NCBI GenBank assembly: GCA_905221605.1
Contig: CAJNDS010002124.1
Location: forward strand, 844,921-908,920
Reading direction: 5' to 3'
Origin: Symbiodinium natans
Lineage: Eukaryota > Sar > Dinophyceae > Suessiales > Symbiodiniaceae
Length of the DNA: 64,000 nucleotides
This document shows positions 11,498-24,691 of this stretch, in pieces. The notes below the pieces were generated by a model. It worked only from the letters and a program-made list of their open reading frames with translations. It did no database searches and had not been told where the DNA came from. The stretch's first letter is position 1; each line of letters opens with the position of its first letter. The position numbers and the translations under genes are program-made.

Positions 11498-13744
11498 TCC
11501 AGGGCGGAGGTGTGTGCAGGCGCAGGTCCAATCGAGCGGTTTTGTGTTGAGTTGAGACCGGCTTAAAGGGAGGAGCCGCTCAGTGATAAGTATAGAGATA
11601 TAAGGACCGGACCCTGAATTGGGTTTGAAGGATCCTGACTAACTTAGGTCAAATGTGCCTTAGCAAGAGTTAGTCTAGTAAGGGCTCCTTGTAGTGTCTA
11701 GTTGAGGGTGACAACCTCGAAAGACACTACAGCTCTAACGCTGTCTAACACCCTATGACAATAGCATTGGCCTACCATAACCCGATAATCACCCCAGAAT
11801 AACCCTAAAAAAAAACTACAATAACCTGTAGTTCGACCCCAACATAATTTTGCCCGGCACCAGGTTCGAGTTTGATGGGTTTATAGGGTTCAGGGGGTTT
11901 AGGGGTTTGCAGATGGCAGGCTTCTCATGTATTCTGCTGTGGGGCTCAGGGCTTATCTCTTTGTGGTACTTTACCGCAACTTTAGATCCTTACCTTTTTG
12001 GGGTTTATTGGGCTTCTTAATAAGGCAGCTAAAAGTTTAATTTATAGCTACCCTCCTGAGTGCAGCCAAGATCTGAAGTATCAGGGAACTTAGAAGCAAG
12101 TGCGGTTTGGGGTTCAGGGTTTAGCGTGTGGGGTTCGGTCGGACTTTCGTCTGTCATCAATCAAACGGTTTATGTTCATAGGGTTCTTTAGGGAGGGGGG
12201 GTTCAAGGGCAGCATGTAACCCAAAGTTCACTTTTTCTCCCCACTTCTCCCAAAGCCTCCCTAAGCTTCCCTAAGATTCCCGAGGTACCCACCCCTCTTG
12301 AACCACTCTCCCTTAAAGAACCCTCTTTAAAAAAAGTGAAGGGTGCCACAGTGCACGAAATTTTCGATGAGACCAGTAGTACCATTTTTCCTTTCGGGTT
12401 AGGGTTTCTTACAAACTAGGGTTTAGGGACATTATAGGGGCACACCATAAACCCTTACCCCTATGAAAAGGCCGCGAGCGAATTCGCGATTCACACGCAG
12501 AGGCCCTCACTCGGCGTCGGTTGAGTTGAGGTTTACGACAGTTCTCTGAAGGTTTCTGGATTAGGAACCCGAAACCCCATCCGGCTCCAGTATACAGGGT
12601 GCCCGAGCAGGGACCCTTGGTAGAGGGGTCTACCAGTAGGTTTAGGGCTTATGTAACTCTAAAAAAGTAGGGGCCCGCCCCAACAGCGACAAAAACACGT
12701 AACAACAAGTACTCTCCAGGGATCGGTGACGACATGATTCTGGCTGTTTCGCAGTTGACAGTGTGCTGATCTTGAACCCTACACACCCTCTACGCTGGAA
12801 GCCCTATACAAAGCAAACCCACAAACCCAGTATAAGCCCTGCACAGTTCTAGCTTTCAAGGTTATAAGTTATGAGGGTTTTGTAAGCCCTCGCCTCTCGA
12901 AGCCTTCGCTGCTACACATCCCCCAGCCCAAAACCCTAAACGGACACCACCCATTGCCCTGTACACTGCATGCCTGGTATGCCAGATACCGGACACCCTG
13001 CATACCCTGTATCCTGTATTGCCCTGATCCCTTCCCCCTTGTACCCATTACCCGCCAATCCCAAGTCCCTAACAGCGCAGCCGCAAGTGTTCCAAAGCAA
13101 GTTTCAAGATATGGGTTGTTCGCCCGCCAAAGCTGCCGCTGGCGTGCAGGCGCAACACATGAGCCACCGACGGGGTTCAGGATTCAGGTTCATCCTCACT
13201 ATGGTGCTCCTTTGCATGTCAGCTTTCCGCCAGAATGCCTCACGAAAGGCCCTAAACCCTAAACCCTAAACCCTAAACCCTAAACCCTAAACCCTATTCT
13301 GAGCCCCTGACCCCAATTTTGCTTACAGGATGCCCGATCTCTTGTCGAATTCGGTTCAGGAGTTTACGAAGGCTTTAGGCTTGGAGAAGGCCCTAAGCCC
13401 TAAACCCGAAACCTGTTATGGCTCTGTAGGGTTTAGGCTTTAGGAGAGAAGGGCTTGTCAAGAGCATCGAGGTGAAAGAGGTCTCTCGAGTCTCTCGAGC
13501 CTTTGCAGGAGCGAAGCCTCCACCCTGCAAACCCTAAACATCCCACACACCCTAAACATGAAAAAAAAAAACCTACAAACCTTGCAAACCCTAAACATGT
13601 CACGGCCTGGGACTGCGGAACAGGACAAGTTGGTAACCCTAAACCCTAAAGCCTGGAGCGGCCCGAGGGCTCAACCAGCCCCCCTTCCCCAAGGCTGCGC
13701 GACAAGTCCCCATTCCTGATCTGGCCCTCGGACCCCCAAGCAAG

Positions 13745-13850
13745 TTTAGGGTTTAGGGTTTTGGGTGTTTAGGGAGTTTAGGGAGTTTAGGGAGTTCAGG
13801 GAGTTTAGGGAGTTTAGGGAGTTTAGGGAGTTTAGGGTTTAGGGTTTAGG
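13745..13850 (+). repeat. TTTAGGGAG nonamer array
   Basis: About eight units of TTTAGGGAG are framed by ordinary TTTAGGG units, so the nonamer probably arose inside a telomere-like tract. Confidence 0.9.
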
Positions 13851-15163
13851 AAACGAAGCAGGTGCCGCCCACAAGCGATGCACCGACTGGATACTCGTGC
13901 GCCCGGGGGGTAGAAGTGTAAGATGCGCCCTTTTGCTTGTTGAGGTTAGGGGTTTGGAGTCTGTTTTATGGGGCTTCAGGGATTCAAAATGGGGGTTTAG
14001 GGTTACGGTTAGGGGTTCAGGTTTAGGGCGATCCCGAACTGCACCCCTAACCCCTCAACCCTAAACCCATGGTGCTACGTTTTGGGTTGAGGGTTTATGG
14101 TTGTGTTGTTTTGCGTGTTTTTTTGTTTGGAGGGCGGTGGTGAGGGGATTAGGATTTAGCGTTTGCAGGACATGCTTCCTTCCGTAGCATCGACTCTCCA
14201 TTTCTTGAGCAGCTCCTTTGCGCAGAGAGACCCAGACAACGCTGCCAAGGGAGTTCTTGCTGGCTGCTTCGGGTTTGTTCCTAGGAGTTCCAGAGCAGTG
14301 GAGCTTGAAAAGTGCCCTGCCTGTGGCAGATGCCCAGGGTTTAGGGTTTAGGGTTTAGGGCTTAGGGTTTAGGGTTTAGGGTTTAGGGTTAGGGTTTAGG
14401 GTTTAGGGTTTAGGGGGGGCTGCAGACCTGTTGGTAGGTTCAGGGCTTCCGCTCCGCACCAGCAGGGCTGTAGAGGCGAACCTCCTGATGCAGGTCCTTA
14501 TTCATTCGGCCAAAGAGGGTGCCATGGATGCTGCTAGGGTTCCATATGTAGGATGTGCAAGGATGTGCCTTGGCTGGAAGCATCGCGGAGTACATGAACC
14601 CTAAACCCTGAACCCTAGAGCCTAAAGCCTACACCCTAAACTCATGGACTTTTTCAGCTTCTTCTAGGGCCCCAAAACCACCCCTGAGCCCTAGACCCTT
14701 AAGTTTTGGGTGGCTAAAGCCTCAACCCCTTCAGGCTCAGGGTCTAGAGTTTAGGGTTCCAGGTTTAGGGTGAAAGGCACCCCCCACAAAAAAAAAAAAA
14801 CAATAGAAAAGATATGTTTCCAAAACAAGGAACAACAAAAGATCGCGCAGGTACTATGTGACGTCTTCCTACCCTTCGCCCGAGAATCCTACGCCGCTTC
14901 GGCCTCTTAGTGGGTTGAGAGGCTTAGGGTTCAGAGGCTTAGAGTGTAGGGATGAATTTGGGGTTCAGGGCAGGTTTGTATTTCGCGTTCAGGTTGTTGT
15001 ATGGTTAAGGGTTAGGCTGGGGTAGCAGATGCACTGTTTGTGACAAGCTTCTTTGAGCACCTTCTCTTCTTCTACTAATCCTGCTGTTTCTTTCGCATCA
15101 GCGACAGTGAGCCACTTAGCTTCCCCCAACAAGTATTGCGAGGTCTCTTTCCAGGATTGAGGA

Positions 15164-15309
15164 TACTTGGAGGTTCAGGGTACTTACTAACCAATTACAA
15201 CTGTACTCATAACCCACTTATAAGCCGCTTAAGTGCCCTAAGATGGTTATATAATTGGGATATAAGTACACCTATAATTGGATCAATAAGCACCCTGAAC
15301 CTTCCAGTA
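15164..15309. mobile_element. MITE-like element, family A copy 3
   Basis: The left end TACTTGGAGGTTCAGGGTAC and the right end CCTGAACCTTCCAGTA are inverted with a few mismatches. The interior shows the pair CACTTATAAGCCGCTTAAGT and TATAAGTACACC. It is 146 bp long and carries no ORF. Confidence 0.75.
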
Positions 15310-16857
15310 TTCCTTTGCCCGCAAACAAGTAAGACTCAACCCCCAACCCTAAACCGCGTCATTGGTGATGCCGACCTGGCACTTCTTACAAGGTTTCGGG
15401 TTTAGGTTTCAGGGTTTAGGGTTTAGGGTTTAGGGTTTAGGGTTGAGGGTTTAGGGTTTAGGGTTTAGGGTTTAGGTTTTTTGGGAATTGGCGCGAGTAC
15501 GTCCTGCATCAGCAGTATGACATCTTTCCCACCCTAAACCCTAAACCCTAAACCCTAAACCCTAGATTTCTGGGCTTGGGGCCTGTACATCCAGAGCCTC
15601 AAACATATGTTTTTGCTTCTGGTAGCTTCAACTTGCGAAGCCCTAAACCCTAAACCCCAAACCCCAAACCCTAAACCCCAAACCCTAAACCCCAAACCCG
15701 AAACCACCTTTCTGAAGCTGCAGGCTGCTCTCGTCGCCGAAGCACCGTGACACGGGCAAAGTGGCTGCAGGCCCACAGACTTCCTGCGGTTGAGGGTGGT
15801 TTAAGGGTTTAGGGTTTAGCGTTTAGGGGTTAGGGTTCTATCTATTAACTTGTGTGTGGGGTGGTCGTACGCATGCTTATGTTCTTTTTCAAGGGAACTC
15901 TAGTTGTTCTTGGGCTCCAGGGTTTCGGGTTCCTGTTTCCAATCTTGCGGAGGGTGTCTAATGGGTGGCGTGCACCTGGCGGGGCTCTAGAGGGTTCGTT
16001 TAGGGTTTAGGGTTTAGGGCTTAGGGTTTTAGGGTTTAGGGTTTAGGGTTTAGGGTTTAGGGTTTAGGGTTTAGGGTTTAGGCCTCCAACATGTTTTAAG
16101 ATCCTCTGGCTGCCGAGCCAAGGCTCGCAATCACCGAGTAGGCCAAAAGGTTTAGGGTTTAGGGTTTAATTTGGGTTTCGGGTTTGGGCGTAGGCTTGGG
16201 GTGGGGGCGTTTGTTTTTGATCACAGGGGGCACTGTGCAGGGGGTGATAGGGAGGTTGGGGTTGAAGGGAAGGGGGAGGGGCGCCAGGAATACAAGACGC
16301 CAGCGGTGCGGGCACGCCGCCCAGGGTGGCGGACACTTGAGCTCAAAACCCTATAAACCCTAAACCCTATAAACCCTAAACCGCAAACCCAGCTCCTGAG
16401 GCTTTCCAGAGAAGGATTCCGAAGGCCAGGAGGACTCGCCGGTCGCGCAGGCCAGCCGCCGGACATCTTTTCTGTCCCTGGGATCTCCTTTGTGTTGTTT
16501 TGTTTTTGTCTAATCTGTCTCTGTCCGTATGTATTATAGAAATACATAAATATAGAGATATATTTTTTACATACAGAACCCAAGGGTTTAGGGTCTAGGC
16601 TGCATACTTAAGCTTTCAGGGTTTATAAACCCTACACCCCCTGAGCCCTGACCCAAGACCCCCCCGTGACTCAAACCCTAAACCCTACACCCCCTGAACC
16701 CTGACCCAAGCTCCCGTGAACCTCCCAAAACCCTAAACCCTAAACCCTAAACCCTAAACCCTAAACCCTAAACCCTAAACCCGAAGTCAGCTGCCAGGAA
16801 GCACTGGCGGCCGAGGTTCCAGGAGCTGTGGGTCGGTCCACACTTCCCGGGAAAAAG

Positions 16858-16979
16858 GAAACTAAAAGCCCTAGGTCTCACATGTTTTGTGGGTCTAGAG
16901 TAGTTTAGGGTTTAGGGAAACTAGTAGCCCTAAGGTCTCTAAATGTTTTGTGGGTCTAGTGTAGTTTAGGGTTTAGGGC
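16858..16979 (+). repeat. about 60-bp tandem duplication
   Basis: Two copies of a unit containing AGCCCTA, TGTTTTGTGGGTCTAG and a GTAGTTTAGGGTTTAGGG end follow each other with small differences. Confidence 0.85.
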
Positions 16980-17599
16980 TTGGGGTTCGTGACCTAAACC
17001 CGAAACCCCGACATGCCCAAATCTTGGGCCCTTGGGCGATTGGGGCTGAGTCGCTCTTCAAGAAGGATCCTTAGCGCACTTGGGCCTGGTGGGTTTCCTC
17101 ATACGGTTTACTGTTTGGGAGTGTGTTTGCGGGTTATGGCTTGGGGTTGAGGATCTGTTTTTTGAGGTTGGGGGCCCAAGGACGAAAAAAGTCAGGTGCA
17201 AGGTCACAAGGTCGGCTTATTCTCTATCGTGCAGACTCCTGCCTTTTCATCTGCCTAGACAGGGGAGTTTATCCTGAAAGTTAAAGCCTAAGGCCTCTAG
17301 ACCTCGTCCTAAGTAAACCCTAAACCCGTACAGCAAGGAAGCTAAGAGAAGAACAACAACCAGTTCGGATACAAGGGTCAAGGCAGGGTGTGGAGTCTGG
17401 AGTTTAAACGAGGGTCCCCCAATGCACTACACGTTTGGGGAACGGCTAGTTAAGGCTTTGAATTTAGGGGCTTTTGAAACCAACTGCATGTTCAACAACC
17501 ATGATAAGGTTTACTGGGGAGGGAAGGTATACTAGACCCTTTTCCCTTTTATTTTTTTGTGGAGGGGGGGGGGGGGGTGGAGGGACAAAACCCTGCACC

Positions 17600-17700
17600 C
17601 TAAACCCTAAACCCAAGGTAAACCCAACCCTAAACCCCAAACCCCAAACCCCAAACCCCAAACCCCAAACCCCAAACCCGAAACCCGAAACCCGAAAACC
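17600..17700 (-). repeat. CCCCAAA / CCCGAAA variant array
   Basis: CCCTAAA units give way to CCCCAAA and then CCCGAAA units. A similar CCCCAAA array occurs at 27,720-27,785. These are single-base variants of the telomere heptamer that have been homogenised locally. Confidence 0.9.
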
Positions 17701-18987
17701 TAATCCAAAGGGTATGCTCTCTAGTTCCTGCGAGGATGCGGGGGGACCCCAAGTCCTGAACCTGGTTTGTGTTTCGGGTTTAGGGTTCAGGGTTTTGGGT
17801 TTAGGGTTTAGGGCTTAGGCTGTAGGGTTTAGGGTTTAGGGTGCAGGGTTCTTAGTAGGGGATGAGGGATTCTGGAGTGAGAGCAGCTTTTCGTCGCAGT
17901 TGCTGCCGCCGTGAGGAGAGGACATGTTGCAACACATCTCCCTGTGAGCCGACGTGAGTTGGGTTCTGTGGCGACTTTATTCAGGTAGGGCTTTAGGGCC
18001 CTTTCGGCTTTGGGGTTCAAGATTTGGGGTTTAGGGCTTAAATAAAGTCTAGGGTTGGGAATTGTTGCAGTAGACATGCTGACTTGAGATTCGGTCTTAT
18101 GTGACCTGCGTGCTCTGTGAGCAGCCACGGGCATATCAAATCCCAAGAAGCCTCTCCAGCCCATAAACCCTAAACCCTGAACCCCCCACACCCTAAACCC
18201 TAAACCCTAAAACCTAAACCCTGGGATCTCCCTTTCTGAAGCACTTGGTCGAACCGCAGAGCTGCATGCACTGCAACGAAGCTCGGCAGTGGACGCGTTT
18301 CGGGTTTGTAGGGTTAGGGTTTAGGGTTTAGGGTTTAGGGTTTAGGGTTTAGGGTTTAGGGTTGTTAGTCATTGTGGCTTGCGGAATCGTGCTGCCTGCC
18401 GAGGGGCAACTTGCAGGAGGAATTCGCGCGCGCAGGTGTCTGCTCAGGCTGTTAGATAATAGGGTTCCGTTTCGTTACGATAGCTCCTACCTTCCCGTTT
18501 AGTAGCTGCCTCTGGTTTAATCAGGACGGACATGCCAGAAAGTAAGTGTAGGTAACCCTCAGCCCTAAACCCTCAACCCTAAACCCAAAACCCTAAACCC
18601 TAAACCCTAAGCTGTGTGACAGGTAGGGTTTAGGTGCATGATGGCCCGAGGCCGTGTGGTGGAACCCTCCAACCTTAGCCCTGAATCCCGAGGCTAGGGC
18701 GTCAGATTTTCGTTTAAGGTATAGGGCTTGCGGAGAGTTCAGGGTACTCAGAATTGAGGGTGCATTGTTTTGGGCTGAGGTCTGTAGGGTTTAGGGTTTA
18801 GGGTTTAGGGTTTAGGGTTTAGGGTTTAGGGTTTAGGGTTTGAAGACTACAGGAGAAATTCGGGGCTTTAGGGTTTAAGGGCTGCAGATGGCTGTAGGGT
18901 TTTAGGCTTTGAGGGCCTTATGGTCGTGTCTTTATGACTTGTGGTTTTGTGAGGTCCCTGGGCCCCAGGTTTCCCTACTTTTTTGAA

Positions 18988-19068
18988 GGGTTTAGGGTTT
19001 AGGGTTTAGGGTTTAGGGTTTAGGGTTTAGGGTTTAGGGTTTAGGGTTTAGGGTTTAGGGTTTAGGGC
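18988..19068 (+). repeat. TTTAGGG tract
   Basis: About eleven perfect units. Confidence 0.97.
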
Positions 19069-21305
19069 ATGTGGGGTTTGTACGCGGTGCTTTTGCAGAG
19101 TCTAGCCTCAACCTGAACCCTACACTTCAATCCCTCGGGCCCTGAACCCGAAACCCACCCTTGGTGTTTGGGCATCATGAAGGCATGTATATCAAGGGAA
19201 GCCTTTAGGGGTACAGGCTAGTTCAGTGATCCCTCAAGAATGGTTTGGGGTGTATGAAGCTTAGGCTTTCATTAGGGTGTTTGGTTTAGGGTTTAGGGTT
19301 TAGGGTTTGTAACAGGTTGCCTAGCCCCTCGGACTCCCCTAAAGCATATTCCAACCTGCGTGTTAACAAGCCTATGTTGCTTGCGGGGTGGGTGGGGGGG
19401 ACGAGTTCTACCCTAAATCCTAAACCCCTGTGAAGCTTGTGACTTTGTCTTTTGCCTCCGAGCGTGCCCTGCATCATGCGGGAGCAAGGGGGGACCTCTT
19501 CCCAAGTGCCACAACCCTAAACCCCAAACACCGAAACCCCTAAAGCCCTAAACCCTAAACCCTGCAGCCCTAAACCCTAAACCCTACACCCTAAACCCTA
19601 AACCCTAAACCCTGCAGCCCAAAAACCCCAAGCCCAAGTCCCTGAACCCGGGTCCTCTAGACCCTGAACCCTAAGTGGGCTGCCTTAAGATGCGGCACCT
19701 TCAGCCTTTTTACCCTTTTAGGGTTCAGGGTTCGGGTTTTAGGGTCACTCTTATGGACCTATGAATTGTATTCTGTGCCCCTTTTTTAGAGTAAACTCCC
19801 TGATGTCAACCTGATAAAAGATAAGGCAGCCTTTTTTCCGATAGGTTGCTGGAGAGTCTTTTTCAGGCTCTGGGCAAGGCTGCTTCCGTGCTCCCGCTTA
19901 AGCCCAAAGAGGTGTGTGGGTTTGTGTTCGAGCTGTGAACGGCTGAGCGCAACAGTTTTTTTCGGAGGTACACGACGATCGGTATGCGACAAGAGTAGGT
20001 GGGTAGGCTATCGATCTGTTTGCCCAGGGTACCGTGAGACGATCCTACAGAGTCCGCGACGTCAGCGTATACGGACTTGTGACAGGATTGGCTGGAGAGA
20101 GCAATCATGCCGAATCTTGCCCTAAACCCTGAACTTATAAGTGTGACACGCACAGTCGTTCGAGCCAGTGCAGTGTCTGAAACTTGACACAGCAGTTGCC
20201 AGACTTGTGGGTTTACGAAAAATAAGTGACCCCTAATATAAACCTCATATAGCAGACCTGTGCTAAGTCGCTTTTCGGAGCAAGTCGTAGAAACTAGGGG
20301 CAAAATTGTGAAGCAGGTTTTTATTGAAGACCTGGATGTTTCATGTCATTGGCCTTGCCTGCCCCCGCCAGACTGCAGCTTCTGTCAGGCGGCACCTAAA
20401 CCTAAAGCCGCCCTAAGCCCTAACATGTTCCCTTTCTTGTGTGCCCATAAACATGCGTGATGCATAGCGAAAACATACTGCTTGCCACGATGTGGCACTC
20501 TTATCCCGCGTGCCGAGTCTACATGTGTAGGGTTCATAGGGTCTTAGGGTCTAGGGTCTAGGGTTCAAGGCTTTTGGTTTAGGGTTTAGGGTTTAAACTG
20601 TTTAGGGTCTAGCGCTTAGATGGGCTTGGGGTTTAGTAAGGTTTCGGGTTTAGGGGCTTTTCTATAAGCCAAGTAAGCGTCTCAAGAATCCGTAAAGAAG
20701 AAATGACCTTCGTACCCTTTTCGGCTCTGAAAAGCCATGCCAGAGCCCAGGCGCAAGCCCGACTGCGACGCAAGGCCGGTCGCCGAAGAACATTTTTTTG
20801 GTAGTAGAACAGCTTGCACGAGCATGTCTCCGCCACTGTCGGGCCTGCAGGCGACCGTCGCAACCTCTGCGCTCCCGGACCTGCGGCGCTTTCGAGCGGA
20901 CCGTCAGGCGGGAGCGTGGCGGGCCGACTGTCGAACCTGCAGGTCGCAGAAGGCAGGATGCATGCGTGCGTGTAGGGCGTGCGCCTTGCAAGTTTTAAAA
21001 GGGGAAGGGAAGGGGCGGGGGGGGGGGGGGGGGGGGCAGGTTCAGCCCCAAAAAGTGACAGCTCCATCAATGCCATGAAAAAGCAGTGCCAGACCTCGCC
21101 TGGCACTGCGTAGGGCCTGGTTCCAGGGTCTAGGGTTTTTAGGCTTTAACTGGGTTTAATGTTCAACGTCGGATCTAGGTTTGACCCTGGCGCCCCAAGC
21201 CCTAAACTTGAGCCTGAACTTTAAACCCTGAACTGTTGGCCTGACACCACGCCCTAAATCCCAAAATCCTAAACCCTAAGCCGTTCGTCAGACGCACTTG
21301 AAGCA

Positions 21306-24013
21306 GGTGAGCCATTCACCCCAACTTCGTTGGGTGTGCCAGTGGCCCTGACATTTGTCAGGTGAGCCATTGGCCCCAACTTCGTTGGGTGTGCCAATGG
21401 CCCTGACATTTGTCAGGTGAGCTGTTGGCCCCATCATCGTTGGGTGGGCCAATGGCCCTGACATTTGTCAGGTGAGCCATTGGCCCCTGACATTTGTCAG
21501 GTGTAGGTGTACCAAATTGCCCTGACATTTGTCAGGTGAGCCATTGGCCCCAACTTCGTTGGGTGTGCCAAATGGCCCTAACAGTTGTCAGGCGAGCCAT
21601 GCGCCTCAACTTCGTTGGGTGTGCCAATGGCCTTGATATTTGTCAGGTGAGCCGTTGGCCCCATCATCGTTGGGTGTGCCAATGGCCCTGACAGTTGTCA
21701 GGTGAGCCATTGGCCCCAACTTCGTTGGGTGTGCCAATGGCCCTGACATTTGTCAGGTGAGCCATTGGCCCCAACTTCGTTGGGTGTGCCAGTGGCCCTG
21801 ACATTTGTCAGGTGAGCCATTGGCCCCAACTTCGTTGGGTGTGCCAATGGCCCTGACATTTGTCAGGTGAGCTGTTGGCCCCATCATCGTTGGGTGGGCC
21901 AATGGCCCTGACATTTGTCAGGTGAGCCATTGGCCCCTGACATTTGTCAGGTGTAGGTGTACCAAATTGCCCTGACATTTGTCAGGTGAGCCATTGGCCC
22001 CAACTTCGTTGGGTGTGCCAAATGGCCCTAACAGTTGTCAGGCGAGCCATTGGCCCCAACTTCGTTGGGTGTGCCAATGGCCCTGACATTTGTCAGGTGA
22101 GCCATTGGCCCCAACTTCGTTGGGTGTGCCAATGGCCCTGACATTTGTCAGGTGAGCCGTTGGCCCCATCATCGTTGGGTGTGCCAGTGGCCCTGACATT
22201 TGTCAGGTGAGCCATTGGCCCTGACATTTGTCAGGTGTGGGTGTACCAATGGCCCAGACATGTGTCAGGTGAGCCATTGGCCCCAACTTCGTTGGGTGTG
22301 CCAAATGGCCCTGACATTTGTCAGGCGAGACATTGGCCCGCACCTTCGTTGGGTGTGGTGATGGTTCTGACAGTTGTCAGGTGAGCCATTGGCCCCAACA
22401 TCGTTTGGTGTGCCAATGGCCCTGACATTTGTCAGGTGAGCCATTGGCCCCAACTTCGTTGGGTGTGCCAGTGGCCCTGACATTTGTCACGTGACCAACT
22501 TCGTTGGGTGTGCCAATGGTTTTGACATTTGTCAGGTGAGCCATTGGCCCCAACTTCGTTGGTTGTGCCAATGGCCCTGGTTTTTGTCAGGTGAGCCATT
22601 GGCCCCAACATCGTTGGCCTGACAGTTGTCAGGTGAGCCATTGGCCTGTTGACATTTAGTTGAGCCATTGGCCCCAATATCGTTGTGTGTGCCACTGGCC
22701 CTGACATTTGTCAGGTGAGCCATTGGCCCCAGCATCGTTGGGTGTGCCAATGACCCTACCATTTGTCCGGTGAGCCATTGGCCCCATCATCGTTGGGTGT
22801 GCCGATGGCCCTGACATTGAGCCATGGGCCCTAACTCGCTGGGTGTGCCAATGGCCCTGACATTTGTCAGGTGAGCCATTGGCCCCAACTTCGTTGGGTG
22901 TGCCAATGGCCCTGACATTTGTCAGGTGACTCATTCGCCCCAACCTCGTTGGGTGTGCCAATGGCCCTGGCATTTGTCAGGTGAGCCCCAGTTAGGTGTG
23001 CCAAATTGCCCTGACATTTGTCAGGTGAGCCATTGGCCCCAACTTCGTTGGGTGTGCCAATGGCCCTAACAGTTGTCAGGTGAGCCATTGGCCCCAACTT
23101 CGTTGGGTGTGCCAATGGCCCTGACAGCCCTAACATCGTTTGGTGTGCCACTGGCCCTGACATTTGTGAGGTGAGCCATTGGCCCAACTTCGCTGGGTGT
23201 GCCAATGGCCTTGACATCTGGCAGGTGAGCCATTGGCCCCAACATCGTTGTGTGTGTGCCAATGGCCCTGACAGTTGTCAGGTGAGCCATTGGCCCCAAC
23301 TTCGTTGCGTGTGCCAATGGCCCTGGCATTTGTCAGGTGAGCCATTGGCCCCAACTTCGTTGGGTGTGCCAATGGCCTTGATATTTGTCAGGTGAGCCGT
23401 TGGCCCCAAGTTCGTTGGGTGTGCCAATGTGCCATTGGCCCCAACATCGTTGGTTGTGCCAATGGCCCTGACCTTGGTTAGGTGGCCCATTGGCGCACTG
23501 ACACCTGTCAGGTGAGCCATTGGCCCCAACATCGTTGCGTGTGCCAATGGCCCTGGCAGTTGTCAGTCGCGCCATCGGCCCCAACTTCGTGGGGTGTGCC
23601 AATGACCTGACCAATGGCCCTGACATTTGTCAGGTGAGCCATTGGCCCTAACATCGTTGAGTGCGCCAATGGCCCTGACGTTTGTCAGGTGAGCCATTGG
23701 CCCCAACTTCGTTGGGTGTGCCAATGGCCCTGACATTTGTCAGGTGAGCCGTTGGCCCCAACATCGTTGGGTGTGCCAATGGCCCTGACATTTGTGAGGT
23801 GAGCCTTTGGCCCCAACTTCGTGTGTGCCATTGGCGCCAACTTCGTTGGGTGTGCCAATGGCCCTGACATTTGTCAGGTGAGCCATTGGCCCCTACATCG
23901 TTGGGTGTGCCAATGGCCCTGACATCTGTCGGTGAGCCATTGGCCCCAACTTTGCGTGTGCCAATGGCCCTGGCACATGGGTTGGCCCCAGTCAGCATTT
24001 GGTGAGCCAGGTG
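21306..24013. repeat. 55-bp satellite array with internal dyads
   Basis: About 50 copies of a 55-bp unit form a 2.7-kb array. Each unit holds several dyads: TGACATTTGTCA, CCAACTTCGTTGG, and GCCATTGGC paired with GCCAATGGC. Period was checked at TTCGTTGGG 21,721 to 21,776. A higher-order duplication is visible: the block around 21,329-21,600 recurs 450 bp later around 21,779-22,050, including the irregular GTGTAGGTGTACCAAATTG. Units are most regular on the left and show deletions towards the right. Spacing is not repeat-spacer, so it is not a CRISPR array. All ORFs in it (Cys-Gln-Trp-Pro type on +, Ala-His-Pro-Thr type on -) are by-products. Confidence 0.95.
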
Positions 24014-24072
24014 CCGAGACCGGTTAAGTGCGCTGAGTTTGCCGGGCCGGCGTCATCGTATGCAAGACAGCA

Positions 24073-24432
24073 GTGCCATCGTACTTTCCGGAGAAAGGAA
24101 GCGCAGCTTTGACTTTCACAGTGGTTGCCTTTGCACGACAGCAGAGGGCACTGTCAGACTTCCCGCCAAAGGACACAACTTTTCACCAGACTCAGATGCA
24201 ACTTGCTTTTTTCACCAGGATAGCAGTTTCAGGCCGACTTGGTTTAGCACATGTCTGTATAGAAGGAGTCCCTCAGAATAAGGACCCCAATGAGGTACCC
24301 CTAAATTCGTTGAGGACCCGTATATTCGTAAACCCCCACTTGGCTATCCTTGAGGGCAACCTCGTTTGCGACTTGCTGCATCAGGCCATTGCTCCTGCAA
24401 ACCCAACATTAAACCTACCGGGTTTGGTGTAG
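24073..24432 (+). CDS. coding-like ORF beside the satellite, unknown
   Basis: This open frame of up to 119 residues follows the satellite directly. Unlike the ORFs inside the repeats, its composition is protein-like: mixed hydrophobic and charged residues, with segments such as LTFTVVAFARQQ and RIFVNPHLAILEGNLVCDLL. I recognise no domain. The overlapping frame at 24,039 is less protein-like. It could be an exon or a gene relic; no splice partner was found, and the sequence downstream returns to telomere-like repeats. Confidence 0.25.
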   Translation: MPSYFPEKGSAALTFTVVAFARQQRALSDFPPKDTTFHQTQMQLAFFTRIAVSGRLGLAHVCIEGVPQNKDPNEVPLNSLRTRIFVNPHLAILEGNLVCDLLHQAIAPANPTLNLPGLV

Positions 24433-24559
24433 GGTGTAGAGCTGCGAGGATCTGATCCCTAGACAGTTCAGGGTCTAGGGCTTGGGGCTTGGGATTTGGG
24501 GTTTAGGTTTGCGGTTTGGGGGTTTGGGGTTCGGGGTTGGGTTTACGGATTAGGGTTTT

Positions 24560-24691
24560 GAATGGGTACGGTAGTTTAGCAAGGGGTAGATACTGAGGAT
24601 CCTAGTTTTTACAAGGCATTTCGAATGGGTACGGTAGTTTAGCTCGCATGCGGTAGATACTGAGGATCCTAGTTTTTTACAAGGCGTTTCG
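24560..24691 (+). repeat. 63-bp tandem duplication
   Basis: Two copies of a unit running from GAATGGGTACGGTAGTTTAG to ACAAGGC(A/G)TTTCG differ by a few bases and one extra T. Confidence 0.9.

Noticed and set aside
12954-13269. Overlapping Pro/Cys-rich ORFs on +
   Set aside because: The start is a CCCTGTA-type minisatellite and the end runs into CCCTAAA repeats; two frames are equally open.
14163-14351. 62-residue ORF with a CPACGRC segment
   Set aside because: A single CxxC pair in a short frame ending in TTTAGGG repeats is not enough to support a zinc-binding exon.
20633-21106. GC-rich ORFs on both strands
   Set aside because: At least four overlapping frames are open in GC-rich DNA and none shows a motif.
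21494-23998. Many ORFs on both strands within the 55-bp satellite
   Set aside because: All repeat the satellite sequence in shifting frames and have no independent support.
21306-24013. CRISPR-like regular array
   Set aside because: Units are contiguous and similar along their whole length, with no constant-repeat and variable-spacer pattern, and the genome is eukaryotic.
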